Positions 10,965-19,846 of a stretch of 64,000 bases of DNA are shown piece by piece. Under the pieces are notes generated by a model. That model had not been told where the DNA came from. It saw only the letters and a list, made by a program, of their open reading frames with translations, and searched no databases. Every line of letters starts with the position of its first letter. The stretch's first letter is position 1. The stretch is taken from contig NZ_NESK01000014.1 in assembly GCF_003063415.1 (NCBI RefSeq), forward strand, positions 1-64,000, written 5' to 3'. A program made the position numbers and the translations under genes. The DNA comes from Limnohabitans sp. 2KL-17 (GTDB taxonomy: Bacteria > Pseudomonadota > Gammaproteobacteria > Burkholderiales > Burkholderiaceae_C).

Positions 10965-11639
10965 ATGAAACACCGCAGCTTCAAACAGTATTTCGTCACC
11001 GGCTTGCTGGTTTGGCTGCCCATGGGCATCACCGTCTGGGTGATCATGTGGTTGGTCGGCATGCTCGACGCCATCTTTCTGGCGGTGCTGCATGCGGCCG
11101 ACACCTTGATTCCTGGGATTCATGCCAGCGCCGAGTACCTGCGGGGCATCCCCGGTTTAGGCGTCGCCATTGTGGCCGTGTTCATTTTTGCAACGGGTGT
11201 TTTTGTGGCCAATATGTTTGGCCAATGGTGGTTGCGCAAATGGCACGGCATCATGAACCGCATTCCGGTGGTGCGCAGCATTTACACCAGCGTCAAGCAA
11301 GTGGCGGATACCTTGTTTTCGGGCAGTGGCAATGCATTTTCCAAAGCCTTGCTGGTGCAATACCCGCGCCAGGGTTCATGGACCATCGCCTTTCTGACCG
11401 GCACGCCCGGCGGTGAAGTGGCCAAGCACCTGGACCAGCCCATGGTGAGTGTTTATGTGCCCACCACGCCCAACCCGACTTCGGGCTTTTTCTTGATGAT
11501 GCCCACAGCCGATGTGATCGAGCTCGACATGAGCGTCGACGACGCCCTCAAGTACATCATTTCCATGGGGGTGGTGGTGCCAGGCACACCTGTTCCCAAA
11601 CCCCCGAAAACGGCCTTGGTTCCACCGCCATCTGCGTGA
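10965..11639 (+). CDS. DUF502 family inner-membrane protein
   Basis: A 224-residue protein of the DUF502 family. Two N-terminal transmembrane helices (TGLLVWLPMGITVWVIMWLV and IPGLGVAIVAVFIFATGVFV) are followed by the conserved NRIPVVRSIYTSVKQV segment and a soluble C-terminal part with TPNPTSGFF. The function is not established. It lies 24 bases after the FmdB-family gene and about 50 before aspS, a common synteny block. Confidence 0.9.
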   Translation: MKHRSFKQYFVTGLLVWLPMGITVWVIMWLVGMLDAIFLAVLHAADTLIPGIHASAEYLRGIPGLGVAIVAVFIFATGVFVANMFGQWWLRKWHGIMNRIPVVRSIYTSVKQVADTLFSGSGNAFSKALLVQYPRQGSWTIAFLTGTPGGEVAKHLDQPMVSVYVPTTPNPTSGFFLMMPTADVIELDMSVDDALKYIISMGVVVPGTPVPKPPKTALVPPPSA

Positions 11640-11691
11640 TCCTGGCGCCTTTTTGCCCCCCTGTTTCTGCGAATCTAGAAAGTAAAACAAC

Positions 11692-13506
11692 ATGTCCATG
11701 CGTTCCCACTATTGCGGTCTGGTGACCGAAGCCCTGACCGGTCAAAACGTGAGCCTGTGCGGCTGGGTCAACCGTCGCCGTGACCATGGCGGGGTGATCT
11801 TCATCGACCTGCGCGACCGTGAAGGCTATGTGCAGGTGGTGTGCGACCCTGATCGTCCAGAGATGTTCAAAGTGGCAGAAGACGTGCGCAACGAGTTTTG
11901 TGTGCAGATCAAAGGCGTGGTGCGTACCCGCCCTGACGGCACAAGCAACGACAACATGAAAAGCGGCAAGATCGAGGTGTTGTGCCACGAGTTGATCGTG
12001 CTCAACCCATCCGTCACGCCACCCTTCCAGATCGACGAAGAAAACCTGTCCGAGACCACCCGCCTCACGCACCGCGTGTTGGACCTGCGCCGTCCGTACA
12101 TGCAAAACAACCTGATGCTGCGTTACAAAGTGTCGATGGAAGTGCGCAAGTACCTCGATGAAAACGGCTTTGTCGACATTGAAACACCCATGCTCACCAA
12201 GAGCACGCCCGAAGGTGCCCGCGATTACCTGGTGCCCAGCCGTGTGCACGATGGCCATTTCTTCGCCTTGCCCCAGTCGCCTCAGTTGTTCAAGCAGTTG
12301 CTGATGGTGGCAGGCTACGACCGCTATTACCAGATCACCAAGTGCTTCCGCGACGAAGACTTGCGCGCTGACCGGCAGCCCGAATTCACCCAGATCGATA
12401 TTGAAACCTCGTTCCTGACCGAAGAAGAAATCCGCGAGATGTTCCAGGGCATGATCAAAAGGGTTTTTCAGAAAACCATTGGCGTAGACTTGGGCGAGTT
12501 TCCGGTCATGACCTACCAAGACGCCATGCACATCTACGGTTCGGACAAGCCCGACCTGCGCGTGAAACTGCAGTTCACCGAAGTGACCGATGTCATGGGC
12601 GATGTGGACTTCAAAGTGTTCTCGGGCGCTGCCAACATGAAAGGCGGCCGCGTGGTCGCCCTGCGCGTGCCCAATGGCTCGGTCGAAGGCGGTGGTATCA
12701 GCCGTGGCGAGATCGACGCTTACACCGAGTTCGTCAAGATCTACGGCGCCAAGGGGCTGGCCTACATCCGCGTGAACGACCTGTCCAAAGGCCGTGAGGG
12801 CTTGCAGTCGCCCATCGTGAAGAACATTCACGACACCGCCCTGAACGCGGTGCTGGAGCGCAGTGGCGCCCAAAATGGCGACCTGATCTTCTTTGGCGCC
12901 GACAAGGAAAAGATCGTCAACGATGCCATAGGCGCCCTGCGAATCAAGATCGGTCACAGCGAGTTTGGCAAGAAAAATGGCCTGTTTGAGGACCGTTGGG
13001 CACCGATGTGGGTGGTGGACTTCCCGATGTTCGAATACGACGAAGATAACCAGCGCTACACCGCCGTGCACCACCCCTTCACCGCCCCCAAAGACGGCCA
13101 CGAAGACTGGATGGTCACCGCCCCCGAAAAATGCATTTCCAAGGGCTACGACATGGTCTTGAACGGCTGGGAAATGGGCGGCGGTTCGGTGCGTATACAC
13201 CGCGCGGACGTTCAGCAAAAAGTGTTTGACGCTTTAAAGATCAGCCCAGAAGAGGCCCAGCTCAAGTTCGGCTTTTTGCTCGACGCCCTGCAATACGGTG
13301 CACCACCCCACGGTGGTTTGGCCTTTGGTCTGGACCGCATCGTGACCCTGATGACCGGTGCCGAATCCATCCGTGATGTGATCGCTTTCCCCAAGACACA
13401 GCGTGCCCAGTGTCTGTTGACCCAGGCACCCAGCCCAGTGGATGAAAAGCAGTTGCGCGAATTGCACATTCGCTTGCGCACACCGGACGCTGTCAAAGCA
13501 GCCTGA
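11692..13506 (+). CDS. aspS: Aspartate--tRNA ligase, predicted non-discriminating type
   Basis: AspRS, 604 residues, bacterial type. An N-terminal OB-fold anticodon-binding domain ([13 protein letters not shown]) is followed by the class II catalytic core with motif 2 [18 protein letters not shown] and motif 3 [11 protein letters not shown], plus an inserted GAD domain. The residues matching His31 and Gly82 of the Pseudomonas aeruginosa enzyme are His (RRRDHGG, residue 32) and Gly (RTRPDG). Those mark the non-discriminating form, which also charges tRNA-Asn with Asp, whereas E. coli AspRS has Leu and Lys there. This implies a GatCAB amidotransferase elsewhere in the genome. Confidence 0.97.
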   Translation: MSMRSHYCGLVTEALTGQNVSLCGWVNRRRDHGGVIFIDLRDREGYVQVVCDPDRPEMFKVAEDVRNEFCVQIKGVVRTRPDGTSNDNMKSGKIEVLCHELIVLNPSVTPPFQIDEENLSETTRLTHRVLDLRRPYMQNNLMLRYKVSMEVRKYLDENGFVDIETPMLTKSTPEGARDYLVPSRVHDGHFFALPQSPQLFKQLLMVAGYDRYYQITKCFRDEDLRADRQPEFTQIDIETSFLTEEEIREMFQGMIKRVFQKTIGVDLGEFPVMTYQDAMHIYGSDKPDLRVKLQFTEVTDVMGDVDFKVFSGAANMKGGRVVALRVPNGSVEGGGISRGEIDAYTEFVKIYGAKGLAYIRVNDLSKGREGLQSPIVKNIHDTALNAVLERSGAQNGDLIFFGADKEKIVNDAIGALRIKIGHSEFGKKNGLFEDRWAPMWVVDFPMFEYDEDNQRYTAVHHPFTAPKDGHEDWMVTAPEKCISKGYDMVLNGWEMGGGSVRIHRADVQQKVFDALKISPEEAQLKFGFLLDALQYGAPPHGGLAFGLDRIVTLMTGAESIRDVIAFPKTQRAQCLLTQAPSPVDEKQLRELHIRLRTPDAVKAA

Positions 13507-13528
13507 CCGGCGCGACACCACCCAGCCT

Positions 13529-13556
13529 AACGCCACCTTCGGGTGGCGTTGGTTTT
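13529..13556 (+). terminator. Rho-independent terminator after aspS
   Basis: A perfect nine-base stem AACGCCACC / GGTGGCGTT with a TTCG tetraloop is followed by GGTTTTT. It lies 23 bases after the aspS stop, so it should end the fmdB-DUF502-aspS transcript. Confidence 0.9.
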
Positions 13557-13673
13557 TGTGCTGCCTGAACGCCTGAAACCTGAACACGGGTTTCGGGCGC
13601 AGCAACAGGGGCGATTCTGAAACGGTGCCGCAACCGCAACCGATGCAGGGGGTGCCGCGCAACGAGCGCGCAC

Positions 13674-13709
13674 AAAAAAAGGCCTCGAGACCGAAGTCTG
13701 GAAGCCTTT
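13674..13709 (-). terminator. Rho-independent terminator of the RRM protein gene
   Basis: On the minus strand a long hairpin (outer arms AAAGGC / GCCTTT, inner AGAC-TTCG-GTCT) runs straight into seven T residues. It lies about 75 bases beyond the stop of the RNA-binding protein gene. A smaller hairpin (AACGGCA / TGCCGTT, 13750-13767) lies between the stop codon and this terminator. Confidence 0.87.
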
Positions 13710-13784
13710 GATGCTTGTACCCGGCATGAAGCTGGGCCAAAAATTGTGCAACGGCATCTCTGCCGTTGACGGGGTTTGCAGGGC

Positions 13785-14231
13785 TTAGTAGCCGCCGCGT
13801 CCGCCGCCACCACCGCCGTAGCCGCCACCGCCGGAGCGATCGCCACCACCACCGTAGCCGCCGCCACCGGAGCGACCACCGCCGCCGCCGCCGCCGTAGC
13901 CGCCACCGCCGGAGCGATCACCGCCACCGCCGTAACCGCCGCCACCACCACCACCGAAACCGCCGGTACGTGGAGGACGAGCTTCCATCGGACGGGCTTC
14001 GTTCACAGTGATGCTACGGCCGCCCAAGGACTGACCATTCATGCCGGCAATTGCGGCTTGCGCTTCGGCATCGCTGCCCATTTCAACAAAGCCAAAGCCT
14101 TTTGAGCGACCTGTGTCGCGTTCCATCATGACTTTTGCGCTGGTGATTGCGCCGAATTCGCCGAAAGCCTGTTGCAGGTCTTCATCGCGAACGGTGTACG
14201 GCAGGTTGCCGACGTAAAGTTTATTGCCCAT
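13785..14231 (-). CDS. Glycine-rich RRM-domain RNA-binding protein
   Basis: A 148-residue protein with one RNA-recognition motif at residues 1-80: RNP2 is KLYVGNLPY and RNP1 is SKGFGFVEM. A tail follows, made almost entirely of Gly with Tyr, Arg, Ser and Asp (repeats of GGGGYGGGGDRSGGGG). Bacterial RRM proteins of this type are often cold- or stress-responsive RNA chaperones. The ATG at 14231 has a GGAG about 8 bases upstream; a longer in-frame reading to 14282 is not needed. The gene is monocistronic, with its own strong terminator. Cold induction is inferred from family behaviour only. Confidence 0.93.
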   Translation of the reverse strand: MGNKLYVGNLPYTVRDEDLQQAFGEFGAITSAKVMMERDTGRSKGFGFVEMGSDAEAQAAIAGMNGQSLGGRSITVNEARPMEARPPRTGGFGGGGGGGYGGGGDRSGGGGYGGGGGGGRSGGGGYGGGGDRSGGGGYGGGGGGRGGY

Positions 14232-14581
14232 GCGGGACTCCTGAAAAACACAAAAAACAAAGCGATGGGGTCCCGAAAGCACAACAAACCTGAAAAGTGC
14301 CGCCGTAGCGCGCGAAACTGACCGATCACCTGACTTGTGACGTATTTAAACGTGCACACGTGAGATTATGGGGCATAGACAGAAAAAAGGTTTTTTTTTG
14401 GATATCTGGCCACCCATCTGTTGTGTTTTGTGACAAAACTTGGGGTTTACCGGGGGAACTTGTCGTTTTTACACCTTGTTGCCCCGGTGGTGAATTTTGG
14501 TGGGGTTCTGTTGCTTGCGGGCTGTTGCAGCAATATGGCTTGTCGGTGCCGCTTAATTTGTCAGCAGTTAATGCGCTGCGC
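14232..14581. other. Intergenic region upstream of the RRM gene
   Basis: About 350 bases between the RRM gene start and the end of the ABC ATPase gene, both on the minus strand. It is noticeably richer in T on the plus strand, with a nine-T run near 14391-14399, and should contain the RRM promoter and 5' leader. A plus-strand open frame crosses it but shows no recognisable domain and runs antisense into the ATPase gene, so it is not called. No other feature is recognised. Confidence 0.6.
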
Positions 14582-15187
14582 TCAGAGCTCCAGCAAGCTG
14601 GCCAGTACCAAGCCTTCAGGCGCTTCGTAGTCGGCCACGATCCAGGCACGGTCTGGCTGGCTGGCCGTATTTGTCAAAAAGTCCTTGATGAGGCGAATGG
14701 ACACCTGGTCAAGCGAGACAAAGGGTTGGTCAAGCAAAGTAACGGCTGCGCCTGAGGCCAAGGCCGCGACCAGCATCACTTTGCGGCGACTGCCCGTGGA
14801 CAGCATGTTCAGCCGTTTGTGGCGGTGTGACGTCATGTTGAGGGCTTCTGACAAGTCTTGTAGCAAGGCGTTGTTCCAGTGGGGGTAATGCGCTTGAAGC
14901 TTGTCCCAGCAGGCTTGCACCGTGGTTTCGTCATGTGCGGCGCCCTGTAGATCAAGCCAAAAGACGCCGCCGGGCGGTGTTTCTATGCTGCCGTTCAGTG
15001 GCAGCAAATCACCTGCCAACAGCCGCAGCAGGGTGGTTTTGCCGCAGCCTTCATCGCCACACACCCAATTCAGGCCCGCAGGCCAGGAAAAGCTCAAAGG
15101 TTCAAAGACCGCTTGACCACATGGACCGCCACTCAGATTGTGGGCTTGCAGCAAAAAAGACAAAGTGGGTGTGGATGGGGACGACAT
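14582..15187 (-). CDS. Small ABC-transporter ATP-binding protein
   Basis: A 201-residue nucleotide-binding protein. Walker A is the slightly unusual GDEGCGKTTLL (about residue 44), the signature region is LSTGSRRKVML (about 128) and Walker B is AVTLLDQPFVSLD. The size and a CcmA-like layout resemble stand-alone exporter ATPases. The signature is degenerate (STGSRRK instead of LSGGQ), and Asp-Gln replaces the usual Asp-Glu after Walker B, so ATPase activity may be weak. No membrane partner lies next to it. It is transcribed divergently from nudB with a 41-base spacer. Confidence 0.8.
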   Translation of the reverse strand: MSSPSTPTLSFLLQAHNLSGGPCGQAVFEPLSFSWPAGLNWVCGDEGCGKTTLLRLLAGDLLPLNGSIETPPGGVFWLDLQGAAHDETTVQACWDKLQAHYPHWNNALLQDLSEALNMTSHRHKRLNMLSTGSRRKVMLVAALASGAAVTLLDQPFVSLDQVSIRLIKDFLTNTASQPDRAWIVADYEAPEGLVLASLLEL

Positions 15188-15228
15188 GGCTCAATCCTAA
15201 CAAGGCCGGGGGTGCCTAAAATGTCCAT

Positions 15229-15696
15229 GTGACTTCAATAATTTACAAAATTCCCCAATCCGTTTTGGTTGTGATCTACACACTCAGTGGCCAGGTCTTG
15301 CTGATTCGGCGCACCGACGTTGGCACCTGGCAATCCGTTACGGGCAGCAAGGACCACCTGGACGAAAGCTGGACCACCACCGCCGTGCGCGAGGTTCAAG
15401 AAGAAACCGGCATCAACGCCCTGCACCCTCAATGTCGGCTGGAAGACTGGCAGCTCGAAAACGTGTACGAGATTTACCCGGCCTGGCGCTGGCGCTACGA
15501 TCCCCAGGTGAGTCACAACACCGAGCGTGTGTTCGGACTGAGCGTGCCTGAAGACACGCCTGTCACCCTCAGTCCCGCCGAGCACACTGACTGGCAATGG
15601 CTGCATTGGCAGGAGGCAGCAGACCATTGTTTTTCACCGTCCAATGCCGAGGCCATTTTGATGTTGCCCCGTTTTGAAAACCAGATTGGTCGCTGA
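15229..15696 (+). CDS. nudB: Dihydroneopterin triphosphate diphosphatase (Nudix)
   Basis: A 155-residue Nudix hydrolase with a Nudix box centred on GSKDHLDE...AVREVQEETG. The TGSKD context and an N-terminal QSVLVVIYT are typical of betaproteobacterial NudB, which removes pyrophosphate from dihydroneopterin triphosphate in folate synthesis. The start is a GTG at 15229. The stop overlaps the next ATG by one base. folE, encoding the enzyme that makes the precursor, lies only 2 kb downstream, which supports the call. Confidence 0.88.
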   Translation: MTSIIYKIPQSVLVVIYTLSGQVLLIRRTDVGTWQSVTGSKDHLDESWTTTAVREVQEETGINALHPQCRLEDWQLENVYEIYPAWRWRYDPQVSHNTERVFGLSVPEDTPVTLSPAEHTDWQWLHWQEAADHCFSPSNAEAILMLPRFENQIGR

Positions 15697-16448
15697 TGCC
15701 CCTGCGACAAGAGCATCCCATCCTGCGCGTGGCGACCTACAACATCCACAAAGGTGTGCAGGGGATGTGGCCCGCGCGGCGTCTGGAAATTCACAACCTG
15801 GCCCATGCGGTTGAGCAGCTCGATGCCGACATCGTGTGCTTGCAAGAGGTGCGCCTCATGCACCGCCTGGAAGAAAAATATTTCTCTCATTGGCCCAGCC
15901 AGCCGCAGGCCGATTACCTGGCCCCTGAAGGCTATGCGTCGGTCTATCGCACCAACGCCGTCACACGCCATGGTGAGCATGGCAATGCCTTGTTGTCGCG
16001 CTGGCCCGTGCTGTCGCACCAGCATCAGGATATTTCTGACCACCGATTCGAGCAACGCGGCATGTTGCACACCGAAGTCCAGGTGGTCGACCGTATGGTG
16101 CATGTGATCGTGGTGCACCTGGGGCTGGTGCCAGCCAGTCGGGTGCGCCAGCTGGCGCAGTTGCTGGCCTTTGTTGACCGGGTCATCCCTCCCCATTCGC
16201 CGGTTTTGGTGGCGGGCGATTTCAATGACTGGGGCACGGGCCTGGGGCGGCGCATGGCAGGGGCCGGTTTTCGCGAATGGCGAGAGCAGCCCACACCCAC
16301 TTTCCCTTCGCGACTGCCCTTGAATCAGCTTGACCATGTCTATGCACGCGGCCTGACGCCGGTCCATGCGATGGCCCCGTCAGGGCGCATTTGGCAGCGC
16401 ATGTCGGATCACTTGCCCCTGGTGGCCGAGTTTGCCTGGCCGGACTGA
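15696..16448 (+). CDS. Endonuclease/exonuclease/phosphatase (EEP) family protein
   Basis: A 250-residue EEP-fold metallohydrolase. RVATYNIHKG starts the first strand, CLQEVR carries the metal-binding Glu, LVAGDFNDWG carries the Asp/Asn pair and SDHLPLVAEF carries the terminal catalytic His. There is no signal peptide. It sits between nudB (one-base overlap) and clsB (two bases apart), the usual place for this gene next to ClsB. The substrate is not known; phosphodiesters of nucleic acids or lipids are both possible. Confidence 0.88.
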   Translation: MPLRQEHPILRVATYNIHKGVQGMWPARRLEIHNLAHAVEQLDADIVCLQEVRLMHRLEEKYFSHWPSQPQADYLAPEGYASVYRTNAVTRHGEHGNALLSRWPVLSHQHQDISDHRFEQRGMLHTEVQVVDRMVHVIVVHLGLVPASRVRQLAQLLAFVDRVIPPHSPVLVAGDFNDWGTGLGRRMAGAGFREWREQPTPTFPSRLPLNQLDHVYARGLTPVHAMAPSGRIWQRMSDHLPLVAEFAWPD

Positions 16449-16450
16449 GC

Positions 16451-17680
16451 ATGCGGCACAGCCCAGCCTTGCGCGACGGTCACCAGATCCGCTTGATCGA
16501 AGGTGGGCAAGCCTATTTTGAATCGTTGGTGGCGGCGCTGGAGCAGGCGCGCTCGCAAGTGCAGATCGAAACCTATATTTTTGACTTTCATGGCGCAGCC
16601 GCCATGGTGGCCGAGGCCTTGGAGCGGGCCGCTTTGCGGGGCCTGCGTGTTTGGGTGGTGGTGGACGGCGTGGGCACCCCTGGTCTGCCGCCCGAATGGC
16701 GTGAGCGTTTTGAACGTGCCGGCGTCGACTGGCGCGTGTACTCTCCCCTTGGCACTTGGGGCTTGTTGATCCCCAGCCGCTGGCGACGCCTGCACCGCAA
16801 ACTGTGCGTGATCGATGGCCACCTGGCTTTTTGTGGCGGCATCAATATTCTGGACGACTGGTACGACCCGCACCATGGCGCCTTGCATCAGCCCCGGCTT
16901 GATTTTGCGGTTTGTGCACGTGGCGCTTTGGTGCAGCAAATGCAGGAAACGATGTCGCAGCTTTGGTGGCGCATTCAGGGCGTGCGCCATGCGAGGGAGC
17001 AACAGTTTCCCAAGGCTTTCAGCTCTTTCAGGGCGGCGGGTCTGCATTTGCCTTGGACGCGGCAAGATGCCCATGCCTTCGAAGCCCACTTGGTGGCCAA
17101 GGCCGGTTTGCTGCTGCGGGACAACGTCTTGAACCGCAGCCAAATCGAGCGTGCGTACCTGAAAGCGATTGGCCTTGCCCGGCATGAAATCGTCATTGCC
17201 AACGCTTATTTTTTGCCAGGCCGCCGTCTTCGAAAAGCCTTGATCCATGCCGCGCAAAGGGGCGTGCGGGTGCGCTTGCTGTTGCAGGGGCGCTATGAAT
17301 ACTTCATGCAATACCACGCAGCCCGCCCGGTTTATGGCGTGCTGCTGGCGGCGGGCATTGAAATCCATGAGTACAAGGCCAGTTTTTTGCATGCCAAAGT
17401 GGCCGTGATCGACCCGCACAATGAGCGGCCCTGGGCCACAGTGGGCTCATCCAATCTGGACCCGCTCAGCTTGCTGCTGGCGCGTGAGGCCAATGTGGTG
17501 GTGGCTGACAAAGCTTTTGCGCAACAGTTGTACCAGCGTTTGAGCATGGCCATTGAGCAACAAAGCACCCCGGTGGTGGCTGCGGTTTACACCCAAAGGC
17601 CCTGGCACCAAAGGCTGCGTGACCGGGTGGCGTTTGGTTTGATGCGTTTGGCCTTGTTTTTGACCGGTAACCGCTATTGA
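16451..17680 (+). CDS. clsB: Cardiolipin synthase B
   Basis: A 409-residue phospholipase D superfamily protein with both HKD motifs: HRKLCVID then GGINI near residue 117, and HAKVAVID then GSSNLDPLS near residue 315. It lacks the N-terminal transmembrane helices of ClsA, fitting the ClsB type, which joins phospholipid head groups to make cardiolipin at the inner membrane. The start at 16451 follows the EEP gene stop by two bases, giving an apparent nudB-EEP-clsB operon. Confidence 0.92.
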   Translation: MRHSPALRDGHQIRLIEGGQAYFESLVAALEQARSQVQIETYIFDFHGAAAMVAEALERAALRGLRVWVVVDGVGTPGLPPEWRERFERAGVDWRVYSPLGTWGLLIPSRWRRLHRKLCVIDGHLAFCGGINILDDWYDPHHGALHQPRLDFAVCARGALVQQMQETMSQLWWRIQGVRHAREQQFPKAFSSFRAAGLHLPWTRQDAHAFEAHLVAKAGLLLRDNVLNRSQIERAYLKAIGLARHEIVIANAYFLPGRRLRKALIHAAQRGVRVRLLLQGRYEYFMQYHAARPVYGVLLAAGIEIHEYKASFLHAKVAVIDPHNERPWATVGSSNLDPLSLLLAREANVVVADKAFAQQLYQRLSMAIEQQSTPVVAAVYTQRPWHQRLRDRVAFGLMRLALFLTGNRY

Positions 17681-17759
17681 CCCGTGAGCAACCCCCGCCC
17701 GACATGGGACTTATGTCGCAGGTGGCGCAGGGTCTTTAATCGCTGTTACGATTCCGACT

Positions 17760-18494
17760 ATGTTTATAAATGCCCCAGACGCCATGACTGCATCTGCTGC
17801 CTCGCTTGAAGACGAAGGCGTTCCTGTTTCCGTGAAGATCCGCGAACGCATCCATGCATCCCGCAAACGCTTCCATGCCAACGACAACATTGCCGAGTTC
17901 ATCCAGCCCGGCGAATTAGATAAGCTGCTGGATGAAGTCACGGCCAAGATGGCCGGTGTCCTCGACAGCTTGGTGATCGACACGGTGAACGACCACAACA
18001 CCGGCGATACCGCCCGGCGTGTGGCCAAGATGTACCTGAAGGAAGTGTTCAAGGGCCGCTACACAGAAGGCCCCGAGATCACTGAATTCCCCAACGCCGA
18101 GCACCTCAATGAGTTGATGATCGTTGGCCCCATCACCGTGCGCAGTGCCTGCAGCCACCATTTTTGCCCAGTGATCGGCAAGATCTGGATCGGGATCATG
18201 CCCAACGAGCACACCAACGTGATTGGATTGTCCAAGTACGCCCGTCTGGCCGAATGGATCATGGGTCGGCCTCAGATCCAGGAAGAAGCCGTGGTGCAAC
18301 TGGCTGACCTGATCCAGCGTAAAACCCAGCCCGATGGCCTAGCCATCGTCATGGAAGCCAGCCACTACTGCATGGGCTGGCGCGGCGTGAAAGACATGGA
18401 TAGCAAGATGATCAATTCGGTCATGCGCGGTGCATTCCTCAAAGACGTCAATTTGCGTCGTGAATTTTTGGCCTTGATTCCCGGAAGGAGCTGA
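17760..18494 (+). CDS. folE: GTP cyclohydrolase I
   Basis: FolE, 244 residues, converts GTP to dihydroneopterin triphosphate, the first step of folate synthesis. Zinc-binding Cys and His lie in SACSHHFCP (about residue 130), followed by NVIGLSKYARL and the second zinc Cys region SHYCMGWRGV. The N-terminus up to about residue 35 is variable, and ATG codons at 17760 and 17784 are both possible; the first is used. The BLUF gene begins four bases after the stop, which suggests a two-gene transcript. Confidence 0.95.
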   Translation: MFINAPDAMTASAASLEDEGVPVSVKIRERIHASRKRFHANDNIAEFIQPGELDKLLDEVTAKMAGVLDSLVIDTVNDHNTGDTARRVAKMYLKEVFKGRYTEGPEITEFPNAEHLNELMIVGPITVRSACSHHFCPVIGKIWIGIMPNEHTNVIGLSKYARLAEWIMGRPQIQEEAVVQLADLIQRKTQPDGLAIVMEASHYCMGWRGVKDMDSKMINSVMRGAFLKDVNLRREFLALIPGRS

Positions 18495-18497
18495 TCC

Positions 18498-18920
18498 ATG
18501 TTGGTACGCCTGCTTTACGCCAGCCGCACGGTTGATCCCCGGGTCGAAACCATCGATTCGATTTTGGCTCATTCCCGCCAGTTCAACCCCAGCACGGGCA
18601 TCACCGGCATCCTGTGCTACGGTGGTGGTATCTTCTTGCAAGCCATCGAAGGCGGGCGCCAGGCGGTCAGCGATCTTTACGGTCATATCCAAAAAGACCC
18701 GCGCCACAAAGAAGTGGTCTTGCTGCATTACGAAGAAATTTCAGAGCGCCGCTTTGGTGGTTGGACCATGGGCCAGGTGGACACCTCTCGGGTCAATACC
18801 AACATCTTGCTCAAATATTCTGAGCGGGCCGAGCTAGACCCGTACAACGTGTCAGGCAAAGTCTCTCTGGCCTTGCTCGAAGAGTTGATGGCCACCGCTT
18901 CCATCATCGGGCGCGCTTAA
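18498..18920 (+). CDS. BLUF-domain blue-light sensor
   Basis: A 140-residue single-domain BLUF protein that should bind FAD and sense blue light. The photoactive residues are in place: Tyr7 (LLYASR), Asn30 (RQFNPSTGITG), Gln48 (GIFLQAIEG), and Trp89 and Met91 (GGWTMGQ). Apart from a C-terminal helix of about 40 residues there is no output domain, so it probably acts by protein contact. It lies four bases after folE and is followed by a strong terminator. A 5'-truncated second copy lies at 26898-27110. Confidence 0.93.
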   Translation: MLVRLLYASRTVDPRVETIDSILAHSRQFNPSTGITGILCYGGGIFLQAIEGGRQAVSDLYGHIQKDPRHKEVVLLHYEEISERRFGGWTMGQVDTSRVNTNILLKYSERAELDPYNVSGKVSLALLEELMATASIIGRA

Positions 18921-18935
18921 AAACCCTCTCACCGC

Positions 18936-18956
18936 AAGCCCCGCAAGGGGCTTTTT
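18936..18956 (+). terminator. Rho-independent terminator after folE-BLUF
   Basis: A perfect seven-base stem AAGCCCC / GGGGCTT with a GCAA loop is followed by TTT, 16 bases after the BLUF stop. It separates folE-BLUF from the downstream EamA transporter. Confidence 0.85.
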
Positions 18957-18963
18957 CACGCCC

Positions 18964-19845
18964 ATGCCCCTGAGTGCGCTTGCGTTGGTCGTTCTGGCAG
19001 GCTTGATCCATGCCTGCTGGAACATCGCCGCCAAAAAGGCCGGGGGCGATGTGCGCTTTGTCGGGTTCACTTCGGTGGTGATGATGGTGTTCTGGGCGCC
19101 CGTGGGTTTGTGGGCGGCCTGGCAACAGGCGCCGGCCTGGGGCCTGGTGGAGTGGGCGCTTGTGCTGGCCAGCGCCTTGTTGCACGTGGGTTACTTCATT
19201 GTTTTGTTGCGTGGCTACCGACAGGCCGATCTGACGGTGGTTTACCCGCTGGCGCGGGGCTCGGGGCCGTTGCTGTCATCGATGGTGGCCATTGTTTTTC
19301 TGGGTGAGGAAATTTCCTCGCTCGGCCTGGTGGGCATTTTGGGCGTGGTGGGCGGCGTGTTTTTGATTGCGGGCGGACCTGACCTTTGGAAAGCGGCGCA
19401 CGAGCCGCATCGGAGGGCGAGGGTGCGCACTGGCATTTTTTATGGCGCCTTCACGGGTCTTTTCATTGCCAGCTACACCGTGGTCGATGGTTATGCCGTA
19501 AAGGTGGCGCTGATGTCGCCCATCCTGGTTGACTATTTGGGCAACCTGGTGCGCTTTGTGTTGTTGCTGCCGACGTTGCTGCGCGATCGCCCGGCGGTCT
19601 GGGCCCTGTGGCAGCAGCAGCGCCCCTACGCGCTGGTGGTTGGTATTTTCAGTCCGGTTTCTTATGTGCTGGTGCTTTATGCCATGCAGGTGGCACCACT
19701 GTCCCATGTGGCGCCGGCACGAGAAGTTTCCATGCTGTTTGCGGCCCTGCTGGGGGGGCACTTGCTGGGCGAAAAAGACCGGGGACTGCGGGTCGCTGGG
19801 GCCGCACTGATCGCATTGGGCGTGATGGCCCTGGGGGTGGGTTGA
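18964..19845 (+). CDS. EamA/DMT-family transporter
   Basis: A 293-residue inner-membrane protein with about ten hydrophobic helices arranged as two EamA repeats. Family landmarks include VLAGLIHACWNIAAKK in the first repeat, VVYPLARGSGPLLSSMVAI at its end and VAPARE...LLGGHLLGEKD near the C-terminus. Drug/metabolite transporters of this group export amino acids or metabolites; no substrate is evident. It has no copy in unit B, where BLUF and DUF429 remnants lie only four bases apart. Its stop is one base before the DUF429 start. Confidence 0.88.
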   Translation: MPLSALALVVLAGLIHACWNIAAKKAGGDVRFVGFTSVVMMVFWAPVGLWAAWQQAPAWGLVEWALVLASALLHVGYFIVLLRGYRQADLTVVYPLARGSGPLLSSMVAIVFLGEEISSLGLVGILGVVGGVFLIAGGPDLWKAAHEPHRRARVRTGIFYGAFTGLFIASYTVVDGYAVKVALMSPILVDYLGNLVRFVLLLPTLLRDRPAVWALWQQQRPYALVVGIFSPVSYVLVLYAMQVAPLSHVAPAREVSMLFAALLGGHLLGEKDRGLRVAGAALIALGVMALGVG

Positions 19846-19846
19846 C

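Noticed and set aside
13800-13970. Repeated GC-rich units resembling a short tandem repeat or CRISPR-like array
   Set aside because: They encode the Gly/Tyr/Arg/Asp/Ser-rich tail of the RRM protein; there are no unique spacers or palindromic repeats.
14360-14755. Plus-strand frame upstream of nudB
   Set aside because: No recognised domain and antisense to the ABC ATPase gene for its second half.
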